Assembly: GCA_009783115.1 (NCBI GenBank)
Contig: WRHT01000117.1
Coordinates: forward strand, 1-5,055
Direction: 5' to 3'
Source of the DNA: Desulfovibrionaceae bacterium
GTDB lineage: Bacteria > Desulfobacterota > Desulfovibrionia > Desulfovibrionales > Desulfovibrionaceae
Length of the DNA stretch: 5,055 nt
In this document: piece by piece, positions 1 through 5,055 of the stretch
Position numbering within the stretch: position 1 is the stretch's first letter
Layout: every line of letters begins with the position of its first letter
Position numbers and translations under genes: made by a program
The notes under the pieces: generated by a model
Databases searched by the model: none
What the model saw: only the letters and a program-made list of their open reading frames with translations
What the model was told of the DNA's origin: nothing

Positions 1-417
1 GAGGAGCGGATCATCGCCGCCGCCGAGGCCGCCTATGCCCATGAATTCATCATGTCCATGCCGGAAGGCTACGATACCTTGGTGGGCGAGCGCGGGGTCA
101 AGCTCTCCGGCGGACAGAAGCAGCGCCTGACTATTGCCAGGGCCATCGCCAAGAATGCCCCTATCTTGATCTTGGACGAGGCCACCAGCGCCCTGGACTC
201 GGAGTCGGAAAAGATCGTGCAGCGCGCCCTGGAAAACCTTATGCGCGGCCGCACCAGCATTGTCATCGCCCATCGCCTTTCCACCGTGCTGGAAGCGGAC
301 CGCATCCTGGTCATGCGGGAGGGCCGGGTGGAGGCCGAGGGCAGCCATCGTTCCCTGCTGGAAAGCAGTCCCCTGTATGCCAAACTTTACGCCATGCAGT
401 TCAGCGAACAGCCATGA
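1..417 (+). CDS. msbA: Lipid A export ABC transporter MsbA, C-terminal part (5' end outside window)
   Basis: Only the last 138 codons are present, and the reading frame is open to base 1. They cover the C-terminal half of an ABC nucleotide-binding domain. Visible, numbered from window codon 1, are the ABC signature LSGGQ at 35-39, Walker B ILILDEA with the catalytic Glu near 55-61, the D-loop SALD just after it, and the H-loop His in IAHRLST near 91. The Walker A motif and the transmembrane domain lie upstream of the window. The family (MsbA) is a homodimeric inner-membrane exporter that flips lipid A-core from the cytoplasmic to the periplasmic leaflet using ATP. The MsbA assignment, rather than a generic exporter, rests on the close resemblance to remembered E. 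coli MsbA around [10 protein letters not shown]...LSGGQ and at the tail (YAKLYAMQF against YAQLHKMQF), and on the two acyltransferase genes that follow. Its stop codon overlaps the next start (ATGA), so the two are probably co-transcribed and translationally coupled. A related multidrug ABC exporter is the main alternative. Confidence 0.88.
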   Translation, partial: EERIIAAAEAAYAHEFIMSMPEGYDTLVGERGVKLSGGQKQRLTIARAIAKNAPILILDEATSALDSESEKIVQRALENLMRGRTSIVIAHRLSTVLEADRILVMREGRVEAEGSHRSLLESSPLYAKLYAMQFSEQP

Positions 418-1058
418 AATTGCGTTACCGCCTATTAAGCGTTCTGCTTCCGCCGCTTTACCGCTTGTGGACCTCCAGTCTGCGCTGCGAGGAAATAGGG
501 AGAGAGGCCCTGGATGCTCTGGACGCCCGGGGGGAATGCGCGGTTGTTTGCGTCTGGCACGGGGAGATTTTCACCGTCTGGCGCTTCAAGAGGCAGCTCA
601 GGCTGGCGGCCATGATCAGCCGGAGCGCGGATGGGGAATTTTTGTCCCTCATGGCCGAAAAATTCGGCTTCGCCCTAGTCCGGGGTTCCAGCAGCCGGGG
701 CGGGGTTGCCGCCCTGCGTTCGGCGGCCCAAGGCATAAGGGAAAAACGGCAAAGTCCCTGCATCGCCCTGGACGGACCGCGCGGCCCTTACCATCAGGTC
801 AAGGATGGGGCTGTTTTCCTGGCCCATTATTGCGAAGCCTGGGTGACGCCGGTGCGCATCTTCGCCTCCCGTTGCCTGCGTTTCGGCAGTTGGGATCGTT
901 TCTGCCTGCCCTTGCCCTTCAGCCGGGTACGCCTGGTTTATGCCGAACCTTACCGCCTGGAGGGCGGGGAACTGACCGAGGAGGCTCTGGTTCGGGAACG
1001 GGGCAGACTTAAAGAAAAGATGGAGGCGCTGGAAATTTGCGCCTTTCCTGAGCGTTGA
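414..1058 (+). CDS. DUF374 family lysophospholipid acyltransferase-like protein
   Basis: This 214-residue protein fits the DUF374 branch of the LPLAT acyltransferases, which is usually about this long. Features seen in order: a short hydrophobic N-terminus (about residues 5-20) that could anchor it to the inner membrane; WHGEIF at 48-53 with a candidate catalytic His49; [10 protein letters not shown] at 67-76; RGSSSRGG at 90-97; LDGPRGP at 119-125; and [14 protein letters not shown] at 159-172, a block typical of the family. LPLAT enzymes transfer fatty acyl groups to lysolipid or lipid A acceptors, but the substrate of DUF374 proteins is not established to my knowledge. The classical H-X4-D/E box is not obvious here (His49 is followed by GEIFT). 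The start is the ATG overlapping the msbA stop by 4 bases. No clear Shine-Dalgarno site precedes it, which suggests translational coupling to msbA. The context, between msbA and an LpxL-like gene, points to outer-membrane lipid synthesis. The family call is firm; the substrate is unknown. Confidence 0.85.
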   Translation: MKLRYRLLSVLLPPLYRLWTSSLRCEEIGREALDALDARGECAVVCVWHGEIFTVWRFKRQLRLAAMISRSADGEFLSLMAEKFGFALVRGSSSRGGVAALRSAAQGIREKRQSPCIALDGPRGPYHQVKDGAVFLAHYCEAWVTPVRIFASRCLRFGSWDRFCLPLPFSRVRLVYAEPYRLEGGELTEEALVRERGRLKEKMEALEICAFPER

Positions 1059-1060
1059 GG
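1056..1060 (+). promoter_or_regulatory. Ribosome binding site that sets the start of the LpxL-like gene
   Basis: TGAGG lies 6 bases before the ATG at 1067 and overlaps the stop codon of the DUF374 gene. It supports 1067 as the start over the in-frame TTG at 1055, which overlaps the upstream stop (TTGA) and would add only MRPG to the protein. Confidence 0.6.
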
Positions 1061-1066
1061 CCGGGT

Positions 1067-1954
1067 ATGTCTATTTTGGGACGTATGCAGCTTGCCGTTT
1101 ATCTGTTCTTCTGCCGCTTGATCCGCGTCCTGGGCTTCGGGGGCGTGTATAAACTGGGCGGCTTTTTGGGACGCGCTCTCTGGCTCCTGGCCGTTTCCCG
1201 GCGCCGTTACGCCGTGGAGTCCGTCGGCCGCCACCTGAATGTCGGTCCTCTGGAGGCCCGGCGCATTGCCAAGGCCAGTTTTGAGCATACCTTACGCTCT
1301 TTTCTGGAATTACCTCTGGCCCGGGATTTTACCCTGGGAGAAGACAACCGGCGGCTGGCTCCCCTGCCCCGGCATTTTTTGGAGATGCTGGCGGAAAAAA
1401 GGCCGGTGGTCGCCATAGGTTGCCACCTGGGGGCTTGGGAACTAAATGCCGGAATTTCCAGCGCCGTCCGCCCCGAGTGGCGGCGGGGCATTGTGGTGCG
1501 TGAACAAAAGAACAACGCCGCCACAGTTCTGTTCCGCCGTCTGCGTGCCAATGGCGGGGTGGAAATTTTGGGACACCGCAATACCGCCCCCGCCGTGCTT
1601 CAGATATTGCGCGAGAACGGCACGGTAGCCTTTCTGGTGGATCACAACACCAGCAATCACTCTGAAGCCGTCTTTCTGCCTTTTCTGGGTGAAAGCGCGG
1701 CCGTGAATCTGGGGCCGGCCCTGTTGGCCCTGCGCGCCAAGGCGATGGTTTACCCCTCTTTTTTGTGCCGCAAGACTGATGGCAGTTATGAATACATGGC
1801 CCTGGAACCTTTGGATGCCGGCGCCCTGGAAGGGAGCATTGCCGAAAGAACCCGGCGTATTGCCGAGTTTTATACCAGGGCCGTTGAAGAATTCGTCCGT
1901 CAATGCCCGGAACAATGGTTCTGGATGCACCACCGCTGGAAAACCCGGGAATGA
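1067..1954 (+). CDS. LpxL/HtrB family lipid A biosynthesis acyltransferase
   Basis: This 295-residue protein (from ATG 1067) has the length and layout of the LpxL/HtrB/LpxM family. These enzymes add secondary acyl chains to lipid A on the cytoplasmic face of the inner membrane, using acyl-ACP. Visible features: a hydrophobic N-terminal segment (about 8-44) likely to anchor the protein; the H-X4-E catalytic box HLGAWE with His120 and Glu125; VREQKNN at 145-150; VDHNTSN at 191-197 followed by VFLPFLGESAAVNLGPALLA (family donor/acceptor region); and the C-terminal signature PEQWFWMHHRWK at 281-292. It starts 8 bases after the DUF374 stop, with TGAGG 6 bases before the start, so it is the third gene of the msbA operon. 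The in-frame TTG at 1055 is an alternative start. The family is clear. Which acyl position it modifies, and whether the acceptor carries Kdo, cannot be read from sequence, so no symbol is given. The gene ends one base from the stop of the convergent mgtE gene. Confidence 0.9.
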   Translation: MSILGRMQLAVYLFFCRLIRVLGFGGVYKLGGFLGRALWLLAVSRRRYAVESVGRHLNVGPLEARRIAKASFEHTLRSFLELPLARDFTLGEDNRRLAPLPRHFLEMLAEKRPVVAIGCHLGAWELNAGISSAVRPEWRRGIVVREQKNNAATVLFRRLRANGGVEILGHRNTAPAVLQILRENGTVAFLVDHNTSNHSEAVFLPFLGESAAVNLGPALLALRAKAMVYPSFLCRKTDGSYEYMALEPLDAGALEGSIAERTRRIAEFYTRAVEEFVRQCPEQWFWMHHRWKTRE

Positions 1955-1955
1955 T

Positions 1956-3338
1956 TCACAACAAGGTTCCGCTGAGGAAGAGCGCGGCCACCGAGAAATA
2001 AATAACCAGCCCGGTCACGTCCACCAGCGTGGCCACGAAGGGAGCGGAGGCCGTTGCCGGGTCAAGGCCGCAGCGTTTGAGGGCCAGAGGGATCATCGAG
2101 CCGGAGAGGGTTCCCCACATGACCACGAAGATCAGGGTTACCGAGACGGTCAGGCCCACCGGAATCCAGTACTCGCCGTAATCGTACAAGCCGGCTTTCT
2201 GCCAGATCAGGATGCGGATAAAGCCGATGGCCGCCAGGGTGGATCCCAGGAGTAGCCCGGAGAGAATCTCTTTGGTCATCACCTGGAACCAGTTGCCCAG
2301 GCGCAGTTCGTTCAGGGCCAGGGAGCGGATGATCAGGCTGGCGGCCTGGGAGCCGGAATTGCCGCCGCTGGAGATGATCAGGGGGATGAACAGGGCCAGG
2401 ACCACGGCTTTGGATATTTCCCCGTCGAAATAGGCCATGGCCGAGGCGGTGAGCATTTCTCCCATAAAGAGCAGGATGAGCCAGCCGGCGCGTTTTTTGA
2501 CCAGATCCAGCAGGGGGGTGCGGGTGTAGGAAAGATCCAGATCCTCAGAACCTCCGAACTTGTGGAAGTCTTCAGTATTTTCTTCTTCCGCCACATCCAT
2601 TACGTCGTCAATGGTCACGATGCCCACCAGGGTTCCATCGCTGTCCGTCACCGGCAGGGCCACCCGGTCATGATCCTTGAAGGTTTTAACGGCCGCTTCC
2701 TGGTCGTCCATGGCGTTCAGGGAGATGAAGCGGCCATCGCTGAGTTCCGAGATGGTCTGCTCCGGCGCGGCCAGGATGATTTCCCTGATGCGCAGGTCGT
2801 CCACCAACCTCCATTGGTCGTCCACCACATAGACGACGTTGAGGGTCTCCGAGTCGCGTCCGAAGCGGCGGATATGTCCTAGGGCCTGCTGCACCGTGAA
2901 GTGGGGCCTGACGGCCACATATTCCGGGGTCATCAGGCGGCCGATGCTTTCCTCCGGGTAGCCCAGGAGGTGGGTGGCGATTTCCCGTTCTTCCTTGGTC
3001 AGCAACTGCGCCAGACGTTGGCTCACTTCCCCGGGCAGTTCCTCAAAGAAGGCCGTCCGGTCGTCCGGGTCCAGGTCATTGAGCAAGGCGGCCAGTTCGT
3101 TCCGGTTTTCCGCCAGTTGTTCGCTAATTTGTTTTTTGTCGCTGTATGAGAGATATTCAAAGGCCAGTTTGGCCTGGGAGCGGGAGAGCAGGCGAAATAT
3201 AATCACCTGCTCCGAGGCGGGCAATTTTTCCAGGAGTTCCGCGATGTTAAAAGGCTCAAGTTGGTTCATCTCCTGCTTCAGAGCGCCCCAGCGCTTCTGT
3301 TCCAGCAGTTCCGACAGGCGGGCGATGAGTTCTTCCAT
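1956..3338 (-). CDS. mgtE: Magnesium transporter MgtE
   Basis: This 460-residue protein has complete MgtE architecture. An all-helical N domain spans about 1-130 (LNDLDPDDRTAFFEELP at 86-102 is typical). A CBS pair follows at about 136-195 (MTPEYVAV opening) and 200-255 (closing GIVTIDDVMDV). An acidic connecting helix (EEENTED from 251) leads into a five-helix membrane domain, about 285-303, 311-332, 357-377, 393-420 and 430-457. The pore region contains PLIISSGGNSGSQAAS (319-334) and LDPATASAPFVATLVDVTG (425-443). Asp440 aligns by distance from the C-terminus with the selectivity Asp432 that I recall for Thermus thermophilus MgtE. The family forms homodimeric Mg2+ channels in the inner membrane, gated shut by Mg2+ bound to the N and CBS domains. 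Start: ATG at 3338, behind a near-perfect Shine-Dalgarno site. The gene is monocistronic by appearance, divergent from the pseudouridine synthase and convergent with the LpxL-like gene. I found neither an M-box-like leader nor a convincing promoter; the spacer has an AT-rich GGATAAAAA on this strand (about 3383-3391) without a good -35. Confidence 0.96.
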   Translation of the reverse strand: MEELIARLSELLEQKRWGALKQEMNQLEPFNIAELLEKLPASEQVIIFRLLSRSQAKLAFEYLSYSDKKQISEQLAENRNELAALLNDLDPDDRTAFFEELPGEVSQRLAQLLTKEEREIATHLLGYPEESIGRLMTPEYVAVRPHFTVQQALGHIRRFGRDSETLNVVYVVDDQWRLVDDLRIREIILAAPEQTISELSDGRFISLNAMDDQEAAVKTFKDHDRVALPVTDSDGTLVGIVTIDDVMDVAEEENTEDFHKFGGSEDLDLSYTRTPLLDLVKKRAGWLILLFMGEMLTASAMAYFDGEISKAVVLALFIPLIISSGGNSGSQAASLIIRSLALNELRLGNWFQVMTKEILSGLLLGSTLAAIGFIRILIWQKAGLYDYGEYWIPVGLTVSVTLIFVVMWGTLSGSMIPLALKRCGLDPATASAPFVATLVDVTGLVIYFSVAALFLSGTLL

Positions 3339-3343
3339 ATAAC

Positions 3344-3350
3344 CCTCCTT
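3344..3350 (-). promoter_or_regulatory. Strong Shine-Dalgarno site of mgtE
   Basis: Read on the minus strand, AAGGAGG lies 5 bases before the mgtE ATG. It is fully complementary to the usual 16S rRNA 3' end, fixes the start codon and predicts efficient translation. Confidence 0.85.
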
Positions 3351-3446
3351 GAGCAGGGCATGTTTGTCGCCTCGCTTTACGCTTTTTATCCTCTAAGAGC
3401 AAGTTTTGGGTTGTCGCGAATTGGCGTTGTTTGCCGGATTTCATCG

Positions 3447-3475
3447 GTGACATGAGGGGACTTTCGCGTTAAACT
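3447..3475 (+). promoter_or_regulatory. Sigma70-like promoter for the pseudouridine synthase gene, possibly leaderless
   Basis: GTGACA (3447-3452; 5 of 6 matches to TTGACA) and TAAACT (3470-3475; 4 of 6 matches to TATAAT) are separated by exactly 17 bases. The standard distance from the -10 box puts transcription start at about 3482, the A of the ATG start codon. The absence of a Shine-Dalgarno site before that ATG agrees with a leaderless message. This is prediction by eye only. Confidence 0.45.
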
Positions 3476-3481
3476 TTCAGG

Positions 3482-4243
3482 ATGAGCGATTCTGGAATAC
3501 GCATCAACAAGGCCTTGACCGGGGCGGGATGGTGTTCGCGGCGCAAGGCCGATGAGTGGATCGCCGCCGGGCTGGTGCTGGTGAACGGGCAAAAAACCGT
3601 TCCGGGCCAGCGTTTGCGTCCTGGGGATCTGCTTCGGGCCGGAGATCGGGAGCTGCGCGTGGGGGAGGATGGGCTTCCCGCCGTGCCCGGAGGGCCGCTT
3701 TATCTTATGCTGCATAAACCCGCGGGGGTGGTTTCCACCCTGGCCGATCCCCAGGGGCGGGAGACGGTGCTGCAGCTTCTGCCCGGAGAATACGCTGGGA
3801 GGCGGGTTTTTCCGGTGGGGCGGCTGGATTTTTTTTCCGAGGGCCTGTTGCTACTGACCGATGACGGCGAACTGACCAGACGCCTTACCCATCCATCCTT
3901 TCACTTGCCCAAATATTATGAGCTCCTGGTGCGGGAAGGGGCTGGAGATGAAGAACTCGCCCGCATGCGCTCCGGCATGACCCTGGCGGAAGGGGAAACT
4001 CTGGCCCCGGTGGAGGTGGAGCGCCTGGGCCGCAAGGCGCGTGGCGAACTTTTACGCCTAACCTTGCGTCAGGGGGTGAACCGGCAGATCCGCCGCATGT
4101 GCAGGGATTTGGGGCTGACCGTGCTGCGTTTGCGCCGGGTGGGGCAGGGGCCGCTCAGCCTGGGGAGCCTCTCCGCGGGGGGCTGCCGCCCTTTGAAAGA
4201 AGCAGAGGTGCTGGCCCTGAAGCAGGCTGTGGGACTGCTTTGA
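3482..4243 (+). CDS. rRNA pseudouridine synthase, RsuA/RluB family, with S4 domain
   Basis: This 253-residue protein has an N-terminal S4 RNA-binding domain (about 5-50; RINKALTGAGWCSRRKADEWI then LVLVNG) and a RsuA-type synthase domain. The synthase motifs are LMLHKPAGVVST at 75-86, the catalytic block VGRLDFFSEGLLLLTDDGEL at 112-131 with Asp116 as nucleophile, the PKYYEL tyrosine region at 143-148, and QGVNRQIRRM at 197-206 followed by LRLRRVGQGPLSL. The family converts one uridine in rRNA to pseudouridine. RluB (23S, U2605) is the likeliest relative, with RluE, RluF and RsuA as alternatives, so no symbol is given. An in-frame TAA at 3470-3472 rules out any longer product. The chosen ATG is the only start that keeps the S4 domain whole, although no Shine-Dalgarno site precedes it. 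Odd point: an unbroken run of eight T (3829-3836) follows the GA of the Asp116 codon, so a slip there would truncate the enzyme. Divergent from mgtE with 143 bases between them; no functional link to it is evident. Confidence 0.93.
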   Translation: MSDSGIRINKALTGAGWCSRRKADEWIAAGLVLVNGQKTVPGQRLRPGDLLRAGDRELRVGEDGLPAVPGGPLYLMLHKPAGVVSTLADPQGRETVLQLLPGEYAGRRVFPVGRLDFFSEGLLLLTDDGELTRRLTHPSFHLPKYYELLVREGAGDEELARMRSGMTLAEGETLAPVEVERLGRKARGELLRLTLRQGVNRQIRRMCRDLGLTVLRLRRVGQGPLSLGSLSAGGCRPLKEAEVLALKQAVGLL

Positions 4244-4259
4244 TACATCCAGCTCATTC

Positions 4260-4303
4260 CCGCGGCCTGGCCGGCGCCAGCCGTGGCGGTCAGATTTTTC
4301 TTT
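4260..4303 (+). terminator. Possible weak terminator after the pseudouridine synthase gene
   Basis: Bases 4260-4271 pair with 4276-4286: 11 pairs with one G-U and one bulged C, and the loop CGGC. A T-rich stretch TTTTTCTTT follows at 4295-4303. The T tract begins 8 bases after the stem instead of directly, so termination may be partial and some transcripts may continue into the secreted-protein gene. Confidence 0.4.
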
Positions 4304-4331
4304 ATGGGCGGCGGTTTTTTCGCTAAAGTTG

Positions 4332-4349
4332 CTTGCCAATGGAGGCAAG
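4332..4349 (+). promoter_or_regulatory. Shine-Dalgarno site of the secreted-protein gene within a small hairpin
   Basis: GGAGG at 4341-4345 lies 7 bases before the ATG at 4353 and decides that start. CTTGCC (4332-4337) can pair perfectly with GGCAAG (4344-4349) around the loop AATGGA, so the last two G of the Shine-Dalgarno site would be paired and the rest would sit in the loop. The ribosome binding site itself is well supported; a regulatory role for the hairpin is only a possibility. Confidence 0.55.
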
Positions 4350-4352
4350 AGC

Positions 4353-4937
4353 ATGACCCGCGGCTTGAAAATCGTCTTTCCGTTGCTGTGCCTGTTAATC
4401 TTGACGGGGCCGGCCCGGGCGGAAGTCTCCGGACAGGCAGGCGAATACGGTTTCATCCTGCCAGAGGGCTTTGAACTGCGTTATTACGAGGATTCTTCCC
4501 CCAAGTACAATCGGGTTTTGATGATCAACCAGCCTTTCAACCCGCAGGATTTAAACCAGGCGGTGGTCTATTGCCTGCGGGAGAAAAAGACCGAGTATCG
4601 AGGCTATACCCTGCCGGGCAAGGAGCGCATTTATCTGCAATCGCCCACCAGACGTAACGTCCAGGTGTATGTAAGCGCTACGGAAGAAGTGCAGCAGAAC
4701 GGCATTTTTTCCAGGTTCAGCCTGCTGGAGGAAAAAAGCTCCAACAGCCGGGAGATCCGCGACCGGGAGAATTTTTTTGTGGTTATTGAAATGAACGCCC
4801 AAGACGAGGTTTTTCATACCCTCTTTTTTATCTGCGACTTCCGTAAGGGCGAGGGGTTCTTTGATTTTGAGGAGTATAAATCCAGGATTACCGGCGCGGG
4901 CATTCAGCTTCTTGATTCTATCCGCAAGCAGTTCTGA
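4353..4937 (+). CDS. Small secreted (periplasmic) protein of unknown function
   Basis: I do not recognise this 194-residue protein. It opens with a clear Sec signal peptide: MTR, Lys6, a hydrophobic stretch VFPLLCLLILTG at 8-19, and an ARA cleavage motif at 21-23, leaving Glu24 as the mature N-terminus. No lipobox is present (Cys13 is inside the hydrophobic core without the right context), so it is probably soluble in the periplasm. The mature part has about 171 residues with exactly two cysteines, Cys74 and Cys161, which could form a disulfide. It has alternating aromatic/hydrophobic strands (RVLMINQPF, VQVYVSAT, NFFVVIEMN, FHTLFFICDF) and ends in a helix-like DFEEYKSRITGAGIQLLDSI. An opening GEYGFILPEGF and a closing LLDSIRKQF loosely recall PsbP/DcrB-like folds, but this is a weak hypothesis. 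Start: GGAGG 7 bases before ATG 4353. The in-frame TTG at 4329 would place eight extra polar residues before the signal peptide and lacks a ribosome binding site. It may be read partly from the upstream gene, 109 bases away. Confidence 0.8.
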   Translation: MTRGLKIVFPLLCLLILTGPARAEVSGQAGEYGFILPEGFELRYYEDSSPKYNRVLMINQPFNPQDLNQAVVYCLREKKTEYRGYTLPGKERIYLQSPTRRNVQVYVSATEEVQQNGIFSRFSLLEEKSSNSREIRDRENFFVVIEMNAQDEVFHTLFFICDFRKGEGFFDFEEYKSRITGAGIQLLDSIRKQF

Positions 4938-4956
4938 GGTTTGGATTCAAGGCGGC

Positions 4957-4982
4957 AACGTCCGGGCGTAAACGGATGTTTT
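4957..4982 (+). terminator. Candidate weak terminator just after the secreted-protein gene
   Basis: AACGTCCG (4957-4964) pairs with CGGATGTT (4973-4980), 8 pairs with one G-U, around an 8-base loop. The end of the stem runs into a four-T tract at 4979-4982. The stem is short and the T tract brief, so this is at best a weak or auxiliary stop. Confidence 0.25.
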
Positions 4983-5008
4983 GCGGATGGCGATTGATGC
5001 GGGATAAT

Positions 5009-5038
5009 TTTAACGGCGGCCTTTCGGCCGCCGTTAAA
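5009..5038. terminator. Perfect 13-bp hairpin, probable terminator (possibly bidirectional)
   Basis: TTTAACGGCGGCC (5009-5021) and GGCCGCCGTTAAA (5026-5038) pair without mismatch around a 4-base loop. The loop reads TTTC on the plus strand and GAAA, a stable GNRA-type tetraloop, on the minus strand. It lies 71 bases after the secreted-protein stop codon. Neither flank has a long T tract: the plus side continues as CATGTTTG and the minus side as ATTATCC. It therefore resembles an intrinsic terminator without the canonical tail and could also act as an mRNA 3'-end stabiliser. Whether a convergent gene lies beyond the window edge cannot be seen. Confidence 0.6.
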
Positions 5039-5055
5039 CATGTTTGAACTGACCG

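Noticed and set aside
260..1012. Long plus-strand open frame (250 codons) overlapping msbA and the DUF374 gene
   Set aside because: It runs out of phase through two well-recognised genes, has a Pro/Gly/Arg-rich, low-quality composition, and shows no family motif. It is a GC-bias shadow.
1055..1066. TTG at 1055 as start of the LpxL-like gene
   Set aside because: ATG at 1067 has TGAGG at proper spacing, whereas the TTG would add only four residues. It is kept as a minor alternative in the gene entry.
1442..1933. Minus-strand open frame of 163 codons inside the LpxL-like gene
   Set aside because: It is antisense to a gene with clear catalytic motifs, and I saw no recognisable domain in it.
2562..2882. 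Plus-strand open frame of 106 codons opposite mgtE
   Set aside because: It lies wholly antisense to the conserved CBS domains of mgtE, and its His/Val/Gly-rich composition is what the complement of that coding sequence gives.
3364..3417. Direct repeat TTGTCGC at 3364-3370 and 3411-3417 as a possible regulator site
   Set aside because: It is only 7 bases, with 40 bases between the copies and no symmetry, so it is easily due to chance.
3339..3481. Mg2+ riboswitch (M-box) or other leader control of mgtE
   Set aside because: The whole spacer is only 143 bases and must also hold a promoter. I saw no M-box-like arrangement of helices and no terminator/antiterminator pair before mgtE.
3386..3715. 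Minus-strand open frame crossing the mgtE/pseudouridine synthase spacer
   Set aside because: Most of it is antisense to the S4 domain, it overlaps the predicted promoter, and it shows no domain.
4301..4329. Promoter for the secreted-protein gene (TTTATG, 17 bases, TAAAGT)
   Set aside because: It has only 3 of 6 and 4 of 6 consensus matches, and the implied start would fall inside the ribosome-binding-site hairpin.
4329..4352. TTG at 4329 as start of the secreted protein
   Set aside because: It would put eight mostly polar residues before a good signal peptide and has no ribosome binding site; ATG 4353 has GGAGG 7 bases upstream.
5040..5055. ATG at 5040 (MFELT) as the start of another gene
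   Set aside because: Only five codons are visible, there is no Shine-Dalgarno site, and a 13-bp hairpin ends two bases before the ATG; it cannot be judged from this window.

Overview
This GC-rich window reads as ordinary chromosomal DNA of a Gram-negative, LPS-making bacterium. It carries a lipid A exporter of the MsbA type, a secondary lipid A acyltransferase of the LpxL/HtrB type, an MgtE magnesium channel and an RsuA/RluB-type pseudouridine synthase. The gene order and protein style (MsbA followed by a DUF374 acyltransferase and an LpxL-like protein; the RLDFFSEG variant of the pseudouridine synthase motif) would fit a sulfate-reducing deltaproteobacterium of the Desulfovibrio group. That placement is inference from memory and was not tested.

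Layout. Positions 1-1954 (+) hold the end of a tightly packed envelope-lipid operon: the 3' end of msbA (partial at the window edge), a DUF374 lysophospholipid-acyltransferase-like gene overlapping it by 4 bases, and an LpxL/HtrB-like acyltransferase starting 8 bases after that. This operon meets mgtE (1956-3338, minus strand) tail to tail with a single base between the stop codons. A 143-base divergent spacer (3339-3481) separates mgtE from the pseudouridine synthase gene (3482-4243, +). The spacer holds a strong Shine-Dalgarno site for mgtE and a good sigma70-like promoter for the synthase, placed so that its mRNA may be leaderless. After a 109-base gap with a possible weak terminator comes a small secreted protein of unknown function (4353-4937, +). 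The last 118 bases are non-coding and hold a perfect 13-bp hairpin that probably ends transcription.

How the genes work together. The first three genes plausibly form one functional unit: acylation of lipid A or a related lipid on the inner face of the cytoplasmic membrane, and flipping of the product by MsbA. mgtE, the pseudouridine synthase and the secreted protein look like independent units with no evident functional link to the operon.

I found no RNA gene, mobile element, CRISPR array, prophage or defence-like system. All gaps between genes are under 150 bases. The points most worth checking are the predicted leaderless transcript, an 8-T run at the catalytic aspartate codon of the synthase, a hairpin that overlaps the ribosome binding site of the secreted protein, the tandem acyltransferases, and the unknown secreted protein itself. 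I see no convincing sign of a previously undescribed multi-gene system.
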